A DNA stretch of 64,000 nucleotides from Yinghuangia sp045039925. GTDB lineage: Bacteria; Actinomycetota; Actinomycetes; Streptomycetales; Streptomycetaceae. The stretch is taken from contig CP108400.1 of NCBI GenBank assembly GCA_045039925.1, positions 372,001 to 436,000 of the forward strand, given 5' to 3'. Positions within the stretch are counted from its first letter, which is position 1. Each line of letters starts with the position of its first letter. Position numbers and translations under genes: made by a program. Positions 35,695 to 44,928 of the stretch are shown here, piece after piece. A model generated the notes under the pieces. It was not told where the DNA came from and did no database searches. It saw nothing but the letters and a program-made list of their open reading frames with translations.

Positions 35695-36546
35695 ATGGAT
35701 GACGACGAGCGCGTGCCGGTGTCCGCGGATGTGGACCTCGGGCGCGCGGCACTGCTGCCGGACATCGACCGGGCGGGCGCGTGGCTGCTGACCCTCGACG
35801 GCTCACCGCAGTCGTACGTCGACCTCGACGACCCGGAGTACCTCGAGTTCGAGTACGTCCGGCGCCTCGCCCACGTGGTCGACCTCGCCGCCCCCGGCGG
35901 CGTGCCGCTGGACCTCGTGCACCTCGGCGGCGGCGCGCTCACCCTGCCGCGCTACGCCGAGGCCACCCGACCCGGCTCGCGGCAGTACGTGGCCGAGGTC
36001 GACGCGGCGCTGACCGCGCTGGTCCGCCGCCACCTGCCGCTGCCCGCCGGCGCGGCCGTGGCCATGGAGGCGTCGGATGCCCGAGCCGCGATCGCGGCCC
36101 TGCCCGCGGGATCGGCGGACGTGGTCCTCGCGGACGTGTTCCGCGGCGCCCTGACCCCCGCCCACCTGACCTCGGTGCAGTTCGTCGCGGACGTCGCCCG
36201 GGTGCTGCGGCGGGACGGGTACTACGCGGCCAACGTCGCGGACGGCGGTGCGCTGGGCTTCCTGCGCGGGCAGGTCGCCACCGCACTGGCCGTCTTCCCG
36301 CACGCCTGCCTCATCGCCGAGCGCGAGCAGCTGGACGGCGCCCGCTTCGCCAACGCCGTGCTGGTGGCCGGGCGGGCCGGCCTGCCGGTCGCGGAACTCA
36401 CCGCGCGGGCCGCGGCCGACCCGTACCCGGCGGTGGTGCTGCACGGGCCCGAACTGGACGCGCTGGCCGACGGGTACGCGGCTGTGACCGACGACACAGC
36501 GACGGGGTCGCCGACGCCGCCACGCGGGGTCTTCGGCACCAGGTGA
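35695..36546 (+). CDS. Spermidine-synthase-like protein (SAM-methyltransferase fold)
   Basis: 283-aa protein resembling the spermidine synthase fold: GSPQSYVDLDDPEYLEFEYVRRL, the glycine-rich LVHLGGGALTLPRYA loop, an acidic VAEVDAAL strand end, and DVVLADVFRGALTPAHLTSVQF. The decarboxy-SAM/polyamine residues cannot be verified, and such stand-alone actinobacterial homologues are often not true spermidine synthases. ATG 35695 follows GGGAG; the open frame extends upstream through the hairpin element but without coding character. Confidence 0.8.
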   Translation: MDDDERVPVSADVDLGRAALLPDIDRAGAWLLTLDGSPQSYVDLDDPEYLEFEYVRRLAHVVDLAAPGGVPLDLVHLGGGALTLPRYAEATRPGSRQYVAEVDAALTALVRRHLPLPAGAAVAMEASDARAAIAALPAGSADVVLADVFRGALTPAHLTSVQFVADVARVLRRDGYYAANVADGGALGFLRGQVATALAVFPHACLIAEREQLDGARFANAVLVAGRAGLPVAELTARAAADPYPAVVLHGPELDALADGYAAVTDDTATGSPTPPRGVFGTR

Positions 36547-36648
36547 CGCGGCGCGTGTGATCCATTCCACGGAACCGGTTCGGGCGATTTGGACGTTGAT
36601 CACCTTTAAGGAGAAAATCACCCGGTTCCCTAGCCACGAGGTGCCTAC
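36547..36648 (+). promoter_or_regulatory. L,D-transpeptidase upstream region with GGAACC element
   Basis: Contains the inverted repeat GGAACCGG (36571-36578)/CCGGTTCC (36622-36629). GGAACC at 36571 with CGTT 17 bp downstream resembles an envelope-stress sigma-E-type promoter with a slightly long spacer. GAGGTG near 36638 is the likely ribosome-binding site. Confidence 0.35.
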
Positions 36649-38007
36649 GTGAGTCGCGCAGCCATACCCGGCCCCCGCAAGGGGCTCCGCACCGTCCTCC
36701 TCCCCGCCGTCGCCGCCTCGGCCCTGCTGCTGACGGCCGCCTGCGGGGGTGGTTCGTCCGACGAGGGGCAGAGCCGGGCGGACGGGGGTTCCGGCGCCGC
36801 CGCGGCGACGGAGGCCGGCAACGACTCCGGGACCGGCTCCGGGACCGGCCCGGCCGGCGGCGACGCGCAGAACGGCAAGGACGAGAAGCCCGGCAGGCAG
36901 GACGGTCCGGACAAGAAGGACCAGCCGGGCAAGAACCAGGAGGCTCCGCCGAAGGTCCGGGTGGACCCGGTGGACGGCTCGGCCACCGCGGAGCCCGGCC
37001 GACCGGTCACGGTGACCGCCGACGAGGGGACCCTCACCGGGGTCCGCGTGACCGGCGCCGACGGGGCCGCCGTCGCGGGCGCGCTGAGCGCCGACGGCAG
37101 GACGTGGACGTCGAGCGGGCGTACCGCGCCGGACACGGCGTACACGGTCGCGATATCCAGCCGCACCCCCAAGGGCAAGGCCCAGGAGTCGTCGACGACG
37201 TTCACGACGCAGAAGGCCGACCGCATCAACAAGGTCGCCATGAAGCCCGGCAACGGCGGCACGTTCGGCGTCGCGCAGCCGGTGTCGGTCGTGTTCGACC
37301 ACCCGGTCGGCGACAAGGTCGCCGTGGAGCGGAACCTGAAGGTGAACACGTCCGTCCCGACCGAGGGTTCGTGGGGCTGGATCAAGGACCAGTCCGGCAA
37401 GGACCGCGTGGACTGGCGGCCGAAGGAGTACTGGAAGCCCGGCACCCGGGTGACGCTGAACGCGAACCTCCAGGGCGTCAAGAGCGGCACCGGCACCTAC
37501 TTCGCGCGCGACTACGAGACGTCGTTCACGGTCGGCTCCGGCCGCGTGGTCGAGGTGGACGTGGCGAACCACAAGGTGAACGTCGTCGAGAACGGGCAAC
37601 TGGTGAAGTCGCTGCCCATGTCCGCCGGTTCCGACGAGTTCCCGACGCGCGGCCGCACCCACGTCATCCTCGCCAAGAACGCGAAGGAGACGCTGGACTC
37701 GCAGACCGTCGGCCTCGGCGACCGCTACAACCTGCCGGACGTGCCGTGGGTCGTGCACTTCACCTCGTCGGGCACGTTCTTCCACTCCGCCGCCTGGAAC
37801 ACCGCCAACATCGGCCGCAACAACACCAGCCACGGCTGCGTGGGCATGACGGTCGCGGACGCCAAGTGGTTCTACGACCGCGTGCAGGTGGGCGACCCCG
37901 TCGTGGTCAAGGGCTCCACCAGCACCGCGGTCACCGACCCGGGCAACGGCTTCGGGGCCTGGCAGCTGTCGTACGCCCAGTGGCAGGCGAAGAGCGCCCT
38001 CGCGTAG
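36649..38007 (+). CDS. L,D-transpeptidase lipoprotein (Ig-like domains plus YkuD)
   Basis: 452-aa envelope enzyme forming 3-3 peptidoglycan cross-links. The lipoprotein signal ends in LTAAC with acylated Cys32; a Gly/Asp/Lys-rich linker (about 33-100) follows. Two Ig-like domains (about 105-295) precede the YkuD catalytic domain, with the active-site motif SHGCVGM (Cys near residue 397) and the HFTSSGTFFHSAAWN strand. This is the domain order of mycobacterial Ldt enzymes. GTG 36649 is the start. Confidence 0.93.
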   Translation: MSRAAIPGPRKGLRTVLLPAVAASALLLTAACGGGSSDEGQSRADGGSGAAAATEAGNDSGTGSGTGPAGGDAQNGKDEKPGRQDGPDKKDQPGKNQEAPPKVRVDPVDGSATAEPGRPVTVTADEGTLTGVRVTGADGAAVAGALSADGRTWTSSGRTAPDTAYTVAISSRTPKGKAQESSTTFTTQKADRINKVAMKPGNGGTFGVAQPVSVVFDHPVGDKVAVERNLKVNTSVPTEGSWGWIKDQSGKDRVDWRPKEYWKPGTRVTLNANLQGVKSGTGTYFARDYETSFTVGSGRVVEVDVANHKVNVVENGQLVKSLPMSAGSDEFPTRGRTHVILAKNAKETLDSQTVGLGDRYNLPDVPWVVHFTSSGTFFHSAAWNTANIGRNNTSHGCVGMTVADAKWFYDRVQVGDPVVVKGSTSTAVTDPGNGFGAWQLSYAQWQAKSALA

Positions 38008-38019
38008 CGCCGGGGACGG

Positions 38020-38853
38020 TCAGGCGAACGGCTCGGCGATCATCGCGGTGGCGATCCGGTGGAAGCCGAGCCTGCCGTACACGCGCGCCACGTCGCCGTC
38101 GCCCGCGCTCAGGAACACCAGCTCCATGCCGGCGTCCAGGGCGTCGACCACCAGGGCCCAGGTGACCGCCGTCGCCAGCCCCTGGCGCCGGGCGCTGGGC
38201 AGGGTCCCGATCGCGACCACCTCGGTGACCCGGCCACGCGGCTGGTGACTGCCGACCGCGATCGGCCCCTTGTCGGTGTACGCCGCATAGGTGACCATGC
38301 GCCCGGTGCGCATGCGCTCCCCGATGTACCGCAGTGTCTCGGGCCGTTGGCCGGGCGCCGCCGCGTCGCGCAGTTCGGGGCCGCCGAGTCCGATCGCGGT
38401 GCCCGGCTCGGAGAAGGCGACCACCGGGACGCTCTGCACGCGGGCGAGGTCGAGCGCGTCGTGCGCCACCCGGCGTACCTCGATGCCCTCGGAGCGCGGC
38501 CGCGCGGTACGCCGGAAGGCGGCCTCGTCCAGCACCATGATCGGGTGCGCGTGCACGTTGAGCCCGGCGCGCAGGGCCACGTCGCGCAGCCCCGGCGTGG
38601 TCTCGTGCACCCACTCGAACGCCTCGGGCAGGCCGAGTTCGCGCTGCCGCAGGCGTACCGCGGCGACGTCGCCGACCGTGGGCCGGGCGGCGTGTCCGCG
38701 CGTGGGGCGGGCGTAGAACGGCCAGCCGTCGCCGTCCTGGAGGAACAGCGTCAGCGAACCGAAGTCCTCGGGGGCGACGGTGTTGCGGGGGACCGTGTCG
38801 TAATACGCCTCAAGGCGTTCGAGCAGGTCGCGGGTGGTGGCGGTCTCGGTCAT
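38020..38853 (-). CDS. GNAT family N-acetyltransferase
   Basis: 277-aa protein with an N-terminal domain (YYDTVPRNTVAPEDFGSLTLFLQDGDGWPFYARPTRG) and a C-terminal GNAT core containing EVVAIGTLPSARRQGLATAVTWALVVDAL, the acetyl-CoA loop, then LVFLSAGDGDVARVYGRLGFHRI. Acceptor unknown. ATG 38853. Its end faces the L,D-transpeptidase end with only 12 bp between. Confidence 0.88.
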   Translation of the reverse strand: MTETATTRDLLERLEAYYDTVPRNTVAPEDFGSLTLFLQDGDGWPFYARPTRGHAARPTVGDVAAVRLRQRELGLPEAFEWVHETTPGLRDVALRAGLNVHAHPIMVLDEAAFRRTARPRSEGIEVRRVAHDALDLARVQSVPVVAFSEPGTAIGLGGPELRDAAAPGQRPETLRYIGERMRTGRMVTYAAYTDKGPIAVGSHQPRGRVTEVVAIGTLPSARRQGLATAVTWALVVDALDAGMELVFLSAGDGDVARVYGRLGFHRIATAMIAEPFA

Positions 38854-38939
38854 CACCGCCAATCCAAGCGGAAGCGGGGCGGTGCTTCCACCGGAACGCC
38901 CGCACACCGCGTCTCCTGGACACCGGCGGGCGACGGACG

Positions 38940-39695
38940 TCAGCGTCCGCCGTGCACCGGGAGCACGGCCCCCGTGGTGAACGCGGACGCGTCCGACAGC
39001 AGCCACATGACCGCGTCGGCCACCTCCTCCGCCGTCCCGGCGCGCCCCATCGGGATCGTGTGCGCCTTCTCCGTGAGGCGGTTCGGCTGCCCCACGGCCG
39101 CGTGCAGCCCGGTTTCGATGAGTCCCGGGGCCACCGCGTTCACCCGGATGCCCTCGGCGGCGACCTCGTGGGCGAGGCCGAGCGTGAGGGTGTCGACTGC
39201 GGCCTTGGTGGCGGCGTAGTGCACCCACTCCCCCGCGCTGCCGAGCCGCGCCGCGCGCGAGGAGATGTTGACGATCAGGCCGCCCGGGCCGCCGTGCCGG
39301 GTGGACATGCGCCGGACCGCCTCGCGGGCGCAGAGCATGGCGCCGACCACGTTGACGTCGACCGTACGGCGCAGCGCGCCGGCGTCCAGGTCGTCGAACC
39401 GCCCGTGCGCGCCGACGACGCCGGCGTTGTTGACCAGGGCGGTGACCGGGCCGCCCAGGCCCGCCGCGGCGGCGTCGAACAGGCGGACCACGTCGGCCTC
39501 GACGGAGACGTCGCCGGGCAGCGCGACCGCCGTGCCGCCGGCCGCCTCGATCGCCGCGACGACCTTGAGCGCGCCGTCCTCGTCGGAGGCGTAGTTGACG
39601 GCGACCGCCCAGTCGGCGTCGGCGGCGGCCCGCGCCACGGCGGCGCCGATGCCCTTGCTGCCTCCGGTGACGAGGAGGGTTCCGCGTACGGTCAT
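38940..39695 (-). CDS. SDR family oxidoreductase
   Basis: 251-aa classical short-chain dehydrogenase: cofactor loop VTGGSKGIGAAVARA, ALVNNAGVVGAHG, catalytic serine in IVNISSRAARLGS, YAATKAAVDTL as YxxxK, and RVNAVAPGLIETGLH, with the usual C-terminal VMWLLSDASAFTTGAVLPVHGGR. NADP preference is suggested by the NYASDEDG strand. GGGAG precedes the ATG. It lies upstream of the GNAT gene on the same strand, 86 bp apart. Confidence 0.93.
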   Translation of the reverse strand: MTVRGTLLVTGGSKGIGAAVARAAADADWAVAVNYASDEDGALKVVAAIEAAGGTAVALPGDVSVEADVVRLFDAAAAGLGGPVTALVNNAGVVGAHGRFDDLDAGALRRTVDVNVVGAMLCAREAVRRMSTRHGGPGGLIVNISSRAARLGSAGEWVHYAATKAAVDTLTLGLAHEVAAEGIRVNAVAPGLIETGLHAAVGQPNRLTEKAHTIPMGRAGTAEEVADAVMWLLSDASAFTTGAVLPVHGGR

Positions 39696-39950
39696 GCGCC
39701 GTTCTCCCGGGTCGTCTCGGTTTCCAGGGGTTTCCTGGGTTTTGCCGTCACATGATGCCACCGCGCCCGCCGCCGTGGACGCGGTGGCCGCACGAACCCG
39801 GCGCGGGTGCGCGGCCGGTCCGCGCGGCCTGCTGCGAACATGTGTGCGTGCGGGGCGGATGCACTTGGGGGCATGCTTGTCGGCCAGAGGTAGGCACGAC
39901 TGCGCACGAGTACGCACGGGCTGTCCATCGGACTATCTGAGGAGTTCGGC

Positions 39951-40322
39951 ATGCCACCTTCGGGGCGTCGTCTGAGATCGGCGACGGTGGCCGCGGCGAC
40001 GACGTTGAGCCTCGCGTGCGCGCTGACCGCATGCGGCGGCGGGTCCAAGGGCTCGAAGAAGTCGGACTATTCGGAAGTCTGCGTGCACCGCCAGTCGATG
40101 ATGCGCGTGGCGGACAACCTGTGTCTGGCGGACCGCACGGGCGTCTACTCCTGGTACTACATACCCCGCAAGACGGGGAAGCAGGAGAACGCCGTTCCCA
40201 CCGAAGGCAGTTCCTTCACCGGCACGGGCGGCACGTTCACCCGGCCCAACAGCGGGTCGGTCACGCGCGGCGGGTTCGGCGGCAGCGGCGGGGGCGACGG
40301 CAGCAGCGGTGGAGGCGGCTGA
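39951..40322 (+). CDS. Lipoprotein with Ser/Gly-rich tail (possible YgiB-like partner)
   Basis: 123-aa predicted lipoprotein: lipobox LTAC with Cys28, then a compact region SDYSEVCVHRQSMMRVADNLCLADRTG with two more cysteines and SWYYIPRKTG, and a low-complexity GGSGGGDGSSGGGG end. Similar lipoproteins accompany glutathionylspermidine-synthase-like (YgiC) proteins in Streptomyces as far as I recall, comparable to the ygiB-ygiC pair of enterics. Such a gene follows at 41929, beyond a P450. Function unknown. Confidence 0.7.
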   Translation: MPPSGRRLRSATVAAATTLSLACALTACGGGSKGSKKSDYSEVCVHRQSMMRVADNLCLADRTGVYSWYYIPRKTGKQENAVPTEGSSFTGTGGTFTRPNSGSVTRGGFGGSGGGDGSSGGGG

Positions 40323-40379
40323 GCCGGACCGGACCCGGCCGCCTCCCCGGCGCGTTGCGGGCGCCTGCTGCGCCGCGGG

Positions 40380-41615
40380 CTATCCGCCGTATGCCACCTG
40401 CATCTCCTTGATGCCGTTGATCCACGACGACCGCAGTCGCCGCGGTGCCGCGCGCAGCGCGATGTCGGGCATGGCGTCGGCGACGGCCTGGAACATCAGG
40501 TTGATCTCCAGGCGCGCGAGGTTGGCCCCGAGGCAGAAGTGCGGGCCTCCGGCGCCGAATCCGAAGTGCGGGTTCGGCGCGCGGGTGATGTCGAAGCGCT
40601 CGGGGGCGTCGAAGACCTCGGGGTCGAAGTTGGCCGAGCCGTAGAACATCCCCACGCGCTGCCCGGCCTTGATCTCCTGCCCGCCCAGCACCGTGTCGCG
40701 CGTCGCCGTGCGCTGGAACGACATCACCGGGGTCGAGTAGCGCACGATCTCGTCGGCGGCGGTCTCGGGGCGCGTCGCCTTGTAGCGCTCCCACTGCTCG
40801 GGGTGGGTCAGGAACGCGTGCATGCCGTGCGTGATGGCGTTGCGCGTGGTCTCGTTCCCGGCGACCGCGAGCACGATCACGAAGAACCCGAACTCGTCGG
40901 CGGACAGGCTCCCTTCCTCGGACGCGTGGACCAACTTGGTGACGATGTCGGGCATCGGGCGGATCTTGCGCTCCTCGGCCATGGCCATCGCGTACGCGAG
41001 GATCTCCGCCGAGGCCTGCTGCCCCACCTCGGGGCGGTCCACGTACTCCGGGTCGTCGTACGCGAGCATCCGGTTCGACCACTCGAAGACCTTCCCGCGG
41101 TCCTCCTGCGGGATGCCGATCAGCTCGGCGATGGCCTGGAGCGGGAGTTCGCACGCGACGTCCGCGACGAAGTCGCCGCTGCCGTGCGCCTTGGCCTCGG
41201 CGACGATGCGCTCCGCACGGCCGGCGAGGGCGTCCTTGAGCGCGGCGATCGCCCGCGGCGTGAAGCCGCGCTGCACGATCCCGCGCAGCCGCGTGTGCTC
41301 GGGCGGGTCGATGTTGATGAGCAGGTGCCGGAGGCCGTCCAGGTTCTCCGGCCGCATGTCCGGGCCGAAGCGGATGATCGTGCCCTTGGCGTTGGCGGAG
41401 AAGACCTCCGGCCGCGTCGAGACCTCCTTGACGTCGGCATGGCGGGTGACGACCCAGTAGCCGTCGTCGCCGAACCCGGCGATGCCGTGCGGCTGCGCGT
41501 TCCACCACACCGGTGCGGTGCGGCGGAGTTCGGCGAACTCCTCGAGCGGCAGGCGCTCGGTGTAGAGCTCGGGGTCGGTGAAGTCGAATCCTTGCGGGAA
41601 CACGGGGCAGGTCAC
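40380..41615 (-). CDS. Cytochrome P450, CYP125-like
   Basis: 411-aa P450. The N-terminus FPQGFDFTDPELYTERLPLEEFAELRRTAPVWWNAQP and the FGDDGYWVVTRHADVKEVS block closely resemble CYP125 sterol 26-monooxygenases. The I-helix is VLAVAGNETTRNAITHGM, the ExxR helix is in ADEIVRYSTPV, and the heme loop is FGFGAGGPHFCLGANLARLEI (Cys near residue 360). GTG 41615 follows AGGAGG. Substrate is inferred to be sterol- or terpenoid-like. No ferredoxin gene is adjacent. Confidence 0.9.
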   Translation of the reverse strand: MTCPVFPQGFDFTDPELYTERLPLEEFAELRRTAPVWWNAQPHGIAGFGDDGYWVVTRHADVKEVSTRPEVFSANAKGTIIRFGPDMRPENLDGLRHLLINIDPPEHTRLRGIVQRGFTPRAIAALKDALAGRAERIVAEAKAHGSGDFVADVACELPLQAIAELIGIPQEDRGKVFEWSNRMLAYDDPEYVDRPEVGQQASAEILAYAMAMAEERKIRPMPDIVTKLVHASEEGSLSADEFGFFVIVLAVAGNETTRNAITHGMHAFLTHPEQWERYKATRPETAADEIVRYSTPVMSFQRTATRDTVLGGQEIKAGQRVGMFYGSANFDPEVFDAPERFDITRAPNPHFGFGAGGPHFCLGANLARLEINLMFQAVADAMPDIALRAAPRRLRSSWINGIKEMQVAYGG

Positions 41616-41928
41616 GGACGGCCTCCTGCGGCTCTCGTCGTTGCCAGGGACTGCGGCGTGCGCGTCGACTGCGCGCGTGCGCGTACGGCGGGAGCGGCGG
41701 AACACGGCCTTGTGGGCGTCTTCCCCGTGCCCGCGAGCATACGTCGTCCCCTGCCACTCGGCCAGCAAAATCCGCGATTCCTGTCGCAGACTCTCCTTGT
41801 TTCCCAGGGAATTCAGCTAGCCGTTCGGCAAGTGGTGACCGGCTTTCCGAGTGCCGCTCCGAGGCGGTCGGCTGCCCGTCCCCGAGGGTGCCGACGTGGC
41901 AGCCCCCCGACCGTGCCACCATGCGGCG
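41616..41928. promoter_or_regulatory. Divergent region between P450 and YgiC-like genes
   Basis: 313 bp without a supported gene. Near its right end an interrupted hairpin pairs GGTCGG-CTGCC (41866-41876) with GGCAG-CCGACC (41898-41902/41907-41912), 16 bp before the YgiC-like start. Promoters for both genes are expected here but none is clear. Confidence 0.35.
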
Positions 41929-43152
41929 ATGGAGCGGATAGCGATCGAGCCGCGGCCCGACTGGAAGCATCTGGTCGAGGCGCAGGGGATGTTGTACGTG
42001 ACGACCCGCCTGGACGACGGCGGCGAGGTGCCGTACTGGTTCGAGGACGCCTACTACCGGTTCACGCTGCCGGAGATCGACCGGCTGGAACAGGTGACGC
42101 GCGAACTGCACGAGATGTGCGTGGCCGCGGCGCGGCACGTGCTGGAGCGCGGGGACCTGGCGGCGTTCGCGCTGCCGGAGGACGCGCGCGCCTATCTCCT
42201 GCGCACGCTCGACGAGGACCATCCGAGCGTGTACGGCCGCTTCGACCTGGCCTGGGGCGGCGCGACCGGCGGCATCGCCGAGCCGAAGCTCCTCGAATAC
42301 AACGCGGATACGCCGACGACGCTGATCGAGGCGTCCATGATCCAGTGGTTCTGGCTGCGGGACCGCTTCCCCGACCGCGACCAGTGGAACAGCCTGCACG
42401 AGCGCCTGGTGCGCGCGTGGCAGCGCATGGCACCCAGGCTCGCCTCCGAGGTGGTGCACTTCGCGCACGTCGGCGGCACCGACTTCGACGAGGAGTGGCT
42501 GACCGCCTCGTACCTCCGCGACACGGCGACCGAGGCGGGGCTGACCACCGTCGGCCTGGAGGTGGCCGACATCGGCTGGCACGACGGCGCGCTGCGCTTC
42601 GTCGACCTCGAAGACCGGGTGATCGACACGATGTTCGTGCTGTACCCCTGGGAGGACATGCTGGCCGACCCGTTCGGCCGCAACGCCGTCGCCCACCCGG
42701 ACACCGTGCGCTTCCTCGAACCGGCCTGGAAGGCCGTCCTCTCCAACAAGGCCATTCTGGCGACGCTTTGGGAGCTGTACCCCGGGCACCCGAACCTCCT
42801 CCCGGCCTACCTCGACTCCCCGCGCGACCTGGCCTCGTACGTCGCCAAGCCGCTGCACGGCCGCGAAGGCGACTCGGTGCGCATCGTCACGCCCGACGCG
42901 GAGTACGTGCACCCCAGCGTCGACTACGACGGTTCCGAGGGCTGGTGCTTCCAGGAGTACGTGCCGCTGCCGAACCTCGACGGCAACCAGGTCGTCCTCG
43001 GCTCCTGGATCGTCGACGGCAGGCCCGCCGGCCTCGGCGTCCGCGAATCCGACGGCCCCGTCACCGACTTCTACGCCCGCTTCGTCCCCCACGTGGTCGA
43101 CACCCCCGCCCCCTCCGAAGCCGAACGCGCCCGCTGGCTCGAAGAGGACTGA
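41929..43152 (+). CDS. Glutathionylspermidine synthase family protein (YgiC-type ATP-grasp)
   Basis: 407-aa ATP-grasp ligase-like protein related to the synthetase half of glutathionylspermidine synthase. Typical blocks: VPYWFEDAYYRFT, YGRFDLAWGGATGGIAEPKLLEYNADTPTTLIEASMIQWFWL, VLYPWEDMLADPFG, EPAWKAVLSNKAILATLWELYPGHPNLLPAY, KPLHGREGDSVRI and CFQEYVPLP. Actinomycetes lack trypanothione chemistry, so the true amide-forming substrates are unknown. ATG 41929 is the start. A strong bidirectional terminator follows. Confidence 0.87.
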   Translation: MERIAIEPRPDWKHLVEAQGMLYVTTRLDDGGEVPYWFEDAYYRFTLPEIDRLEQVTRELHEMCVAAARHVLERGDLAAFALPEDARAYLLRTLDEDHPSVYGRFDLAWGGATGGIAEPKLLEYNADTPTTLIEASMIQWFWLRDRFPDRDQWNSLHERLVRAWQRMAPRLASEVVHFAHVGGTDFDEEWLTASYLRDTATEAGLTTVGLEVADIGWHDGALRFVDLEDRVIDTMFVLYPWEDMLADPFGRNAVAHPDTVRFLEPAWKAVLSNKAILATLWELYPGHPNLLPAYLDSPRDLASYVAKPLHGREGDSVRIVTPDAEYVHPSVDYDGSEGWCFQEYVPLPNLDGNQVVLGSWIVDGRPAGLGVRESDGPVTDFYARFVPHVVDTPAPSEAERARWLEED

Positions 43153-43158
43153 CCCACG

Positions 43159-43199
43159 GGTGTTCCCGCTATGGGCGCACGGTCCACGGCGGGAACACC
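43159..43199. terminator. Bidirectional terminator hairpin
   Basis: Perfect 11-bp stem GGTGTTCCCGC/GCGGGAACACC (43159-43169/43189-43199) with a 19-nt loop, centred between the convergent ends of the YgiC-like gene (43152) and the monooxygenase (43207). Confidence 0.85.
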
Positions 43200-43206
43200 G
43201 GAGTGG

Positions 43207-44745
43207 TCAGGGGGTGCCGAACCAGTAGGCGAGGGCGTCCCGGAGGGTGGTTGTGTCGGCGGATTCGGCGGCGGACTGGCCGGCGGGGGGCGTCCAGGCG
43301 ATGTGGGCGTCGGGGCGGATCAGGAGGGCGTCGGCCGGGCGGTGGTCGGTCTTTGCAGTGACGATGTCGACGCGGTGCGCCCAGTCCGCGGCCGCCGCGC
43401 GCAGGTCCGCGCGGTCGGCCAGGTCGAGGAGGACCGGCCGTGCGGTGTGCAGGAGTTCGGCGACGCTGGTGGCGCCCGCTTCGGTGTGCAGGGGGAGGTC
43501 GGGCGCGAACAGGCCGGTCAGCGGGTGGTCCCCGGCGTACGGCATCGGGTAGCGGATGTCGCTGCCCGCGATCAGTGCGCCGATGCGGCGCAGCGGCTGG
43601 TCGTCGGCGAGGAGTTCCAGGAAGACCGTGCGCAACGCCTCGGCCGCGGCGTCCTGTCCGCGCCGCAGCGCCACCTGGGCCTGGGTGTGGAGCATCGTGC
43701 GCGCTCCCGCCTGGTGCCGTTCGTCGTGGTACGTGTCGAGCAGGCCCGCCGGCGCCCGGCCGTGGATCTCGGCGGCGAGCTTCCAGGCGAGGTTGACGGC
43801 GTCGAGCATGCCGGCGTTGAGGCCCACGCCTGTCGCGGGGAACTGGTGCGCCGCGTCGCCGGCCAGCAGGATCCGGCCGTCGCGGTAGCGCTCCGCCTGC
43901 CGGGCCTGGAACTGGTAGCGCGACAGCCGGCGGGCCTCACCGAGCGGGAATTCCGCGCCGAGCACGCGGCGGATGCTGGCGCCGAGTTCGTCCAGCGTCA
44001 CGGCCACGTCGTCGTCGGTCTCGGTGGGTTCGTCCTCGGTCGTGGAGATGAGCAGGACGTCCTCGGTGAGCCAGCCGCAGCCGAAGAGGCCGCGGTCGGT
44101 CCGCGCGAATACCCCGGCGCGGACCGTGCCGAGGCCGGGGACCTCGAGGTCGCCGTTGTGCAGGCGGGTCACCGAGTCGGGCAGGGTGACCTGGCCCAGC
44201 CGGTTCACCTCCGGGTACGTGGTGCCGGGGAAGGCGAGGCCCGCGCTCTCCCGCACCCGGCTGAGCCCGCCGTCGCAGCCCACCAGGTAGCGCGCGGTGA
44301 CCTGGTACGTCCCGTCCGGGCCGCGCACGTCCGCGGTCACCCGGCCGGCGTCCTGGCGTACCCCGGTGATCTCCTGGTGGTAGCGGACGTCGGCGCCGAG
44401 TTCGCGGGCGCGTTCGTCGAGCAGCCGCTCCAGTTCCGGTTGCGGCAGGGTCAGTCCGCGCAGCGGCGGCTCCGGTAGCGGCGAGAAGTCCACGTGCACG
44501 TCACCGAACGGGTAGCGGGGGGCCGGGTGGACGATGCCGGTGGCCGCGGCCTCGACGCGGTCCAGCACGCCGCGGTAGCGCAGCAGTTCCAGGATCTGCC
44601 CGCCGAGTCCGTTGGCCCTGGGGGTGTCCCGCAGCTGCGGGCGGCGCTCCAGGACGAGCGGCCGTACACCGCCCAGCCGCAGTTCGGCGGCCAGCATCAG
44701 CCCGACCGGACCGGCACCCGCGATGAGCACATCGGCGTCCGTCAC
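43207..44745 (-). CDS. FAD-dependent aromatic monooxygenase (PHBH/rifampicin-monooxygenase-like)
   Basis: 512-aa group A flavoprotein hydroxylase. The FAD dinucleotide motif VLIAGAGPVGLMLAAELRLGGV is at residues 6-27, the DG-type motif YLVGCDGGLSRVRESAGL near 160, and the GD motif RILLAGDAAHQFPATGVGLNAGMLDAVNLAWKLA near 285. A thioredoxin-like C-terminal domain (about 390-512) is typical of polyketide-type and rifampicin monooxygenases. GTG 44745 has GGAG eight bases upstream. The substrate is unknown; drug inactivation is possible. Confidence 0.9.
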   Translation of the reverse strand: MTDADVLIAGAGPVGLMLAAELRLGGVRPLVLERRPQLRDTPRANGLGGQILELLRYRGVLDRVEAAATGIVHPAPRYPFGDVHVDFSPLPEPPLRGLTLPQPELERLLDERARELGADVRYHQEITGVRQDAGRVTADVRGPDGTYQVTARYLVGCDGGLSRVRESAGLAFPGTTYPEVNRLGQVTLPDSVTRLHNGDLEVPGLGTVRAGVFARTDRGLFGCGWLTEDVLLISTTEDEPTETDDDVAVTLDELGASIRRVLGAEFPLGEARRLSRYQFQARQAERYRDGRILLAGDAAHQFPATGVGLNAGMLDAVNLAWKLAAEIHGRAPAGLLDTYHDERHQAGARTMLHTQAQVALRRGQDAAAEALRTVFLELLADDQPLRRIGALIAGSDIRYPMPYAGDHPLTGLFAPDLPLHTEAGATSVAELLHTARPVLLDLADRADLRAAAADWAHRVDIVTAKTDHRPADALLIRPDAHIAWTPPAGQSAAESADTTTLRDALAYWFGTP

Positions 44746-44882
44746 CGGCACATCTCCATGCAGTCGTTCTTCGTCGTTCGGCACACCGTTGCGGTCATCG
44801 CCACCAACACGCACTACGCAAGTCTCCTGTTTCCGCAGATTTCCGACCAACTTCCGGGTCAGGTCGTTGATTCTGCGGTACG

Positions 44883-44909
44883 CCGGGGGTCTTGCCGCAA
44901 GGCCCCCGG
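44883..44909 (-). terminator. Hairpin terminator after the GntR gene (second)
   Basis: Stem CCGGGGG-t-CTTG paired with CAAG-g-CCCCCGG (44883-44894/44898-44909): 11 base pairs with a single internal mismatch and a 3-nt loop. It lies about 90 bp past the GntR stop. Confidence 0.7.
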
Positions 44910-44928
44910 TGCGCTATACGTTGAACAT

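Noticed and set aside
40261..43092. A 943-codon minus-strand open frame over the P450 and YgiC-like genes
   Set aside because: Out of frame with the P450 and antisense to the ATP-grasp gene; low-complexity translation.
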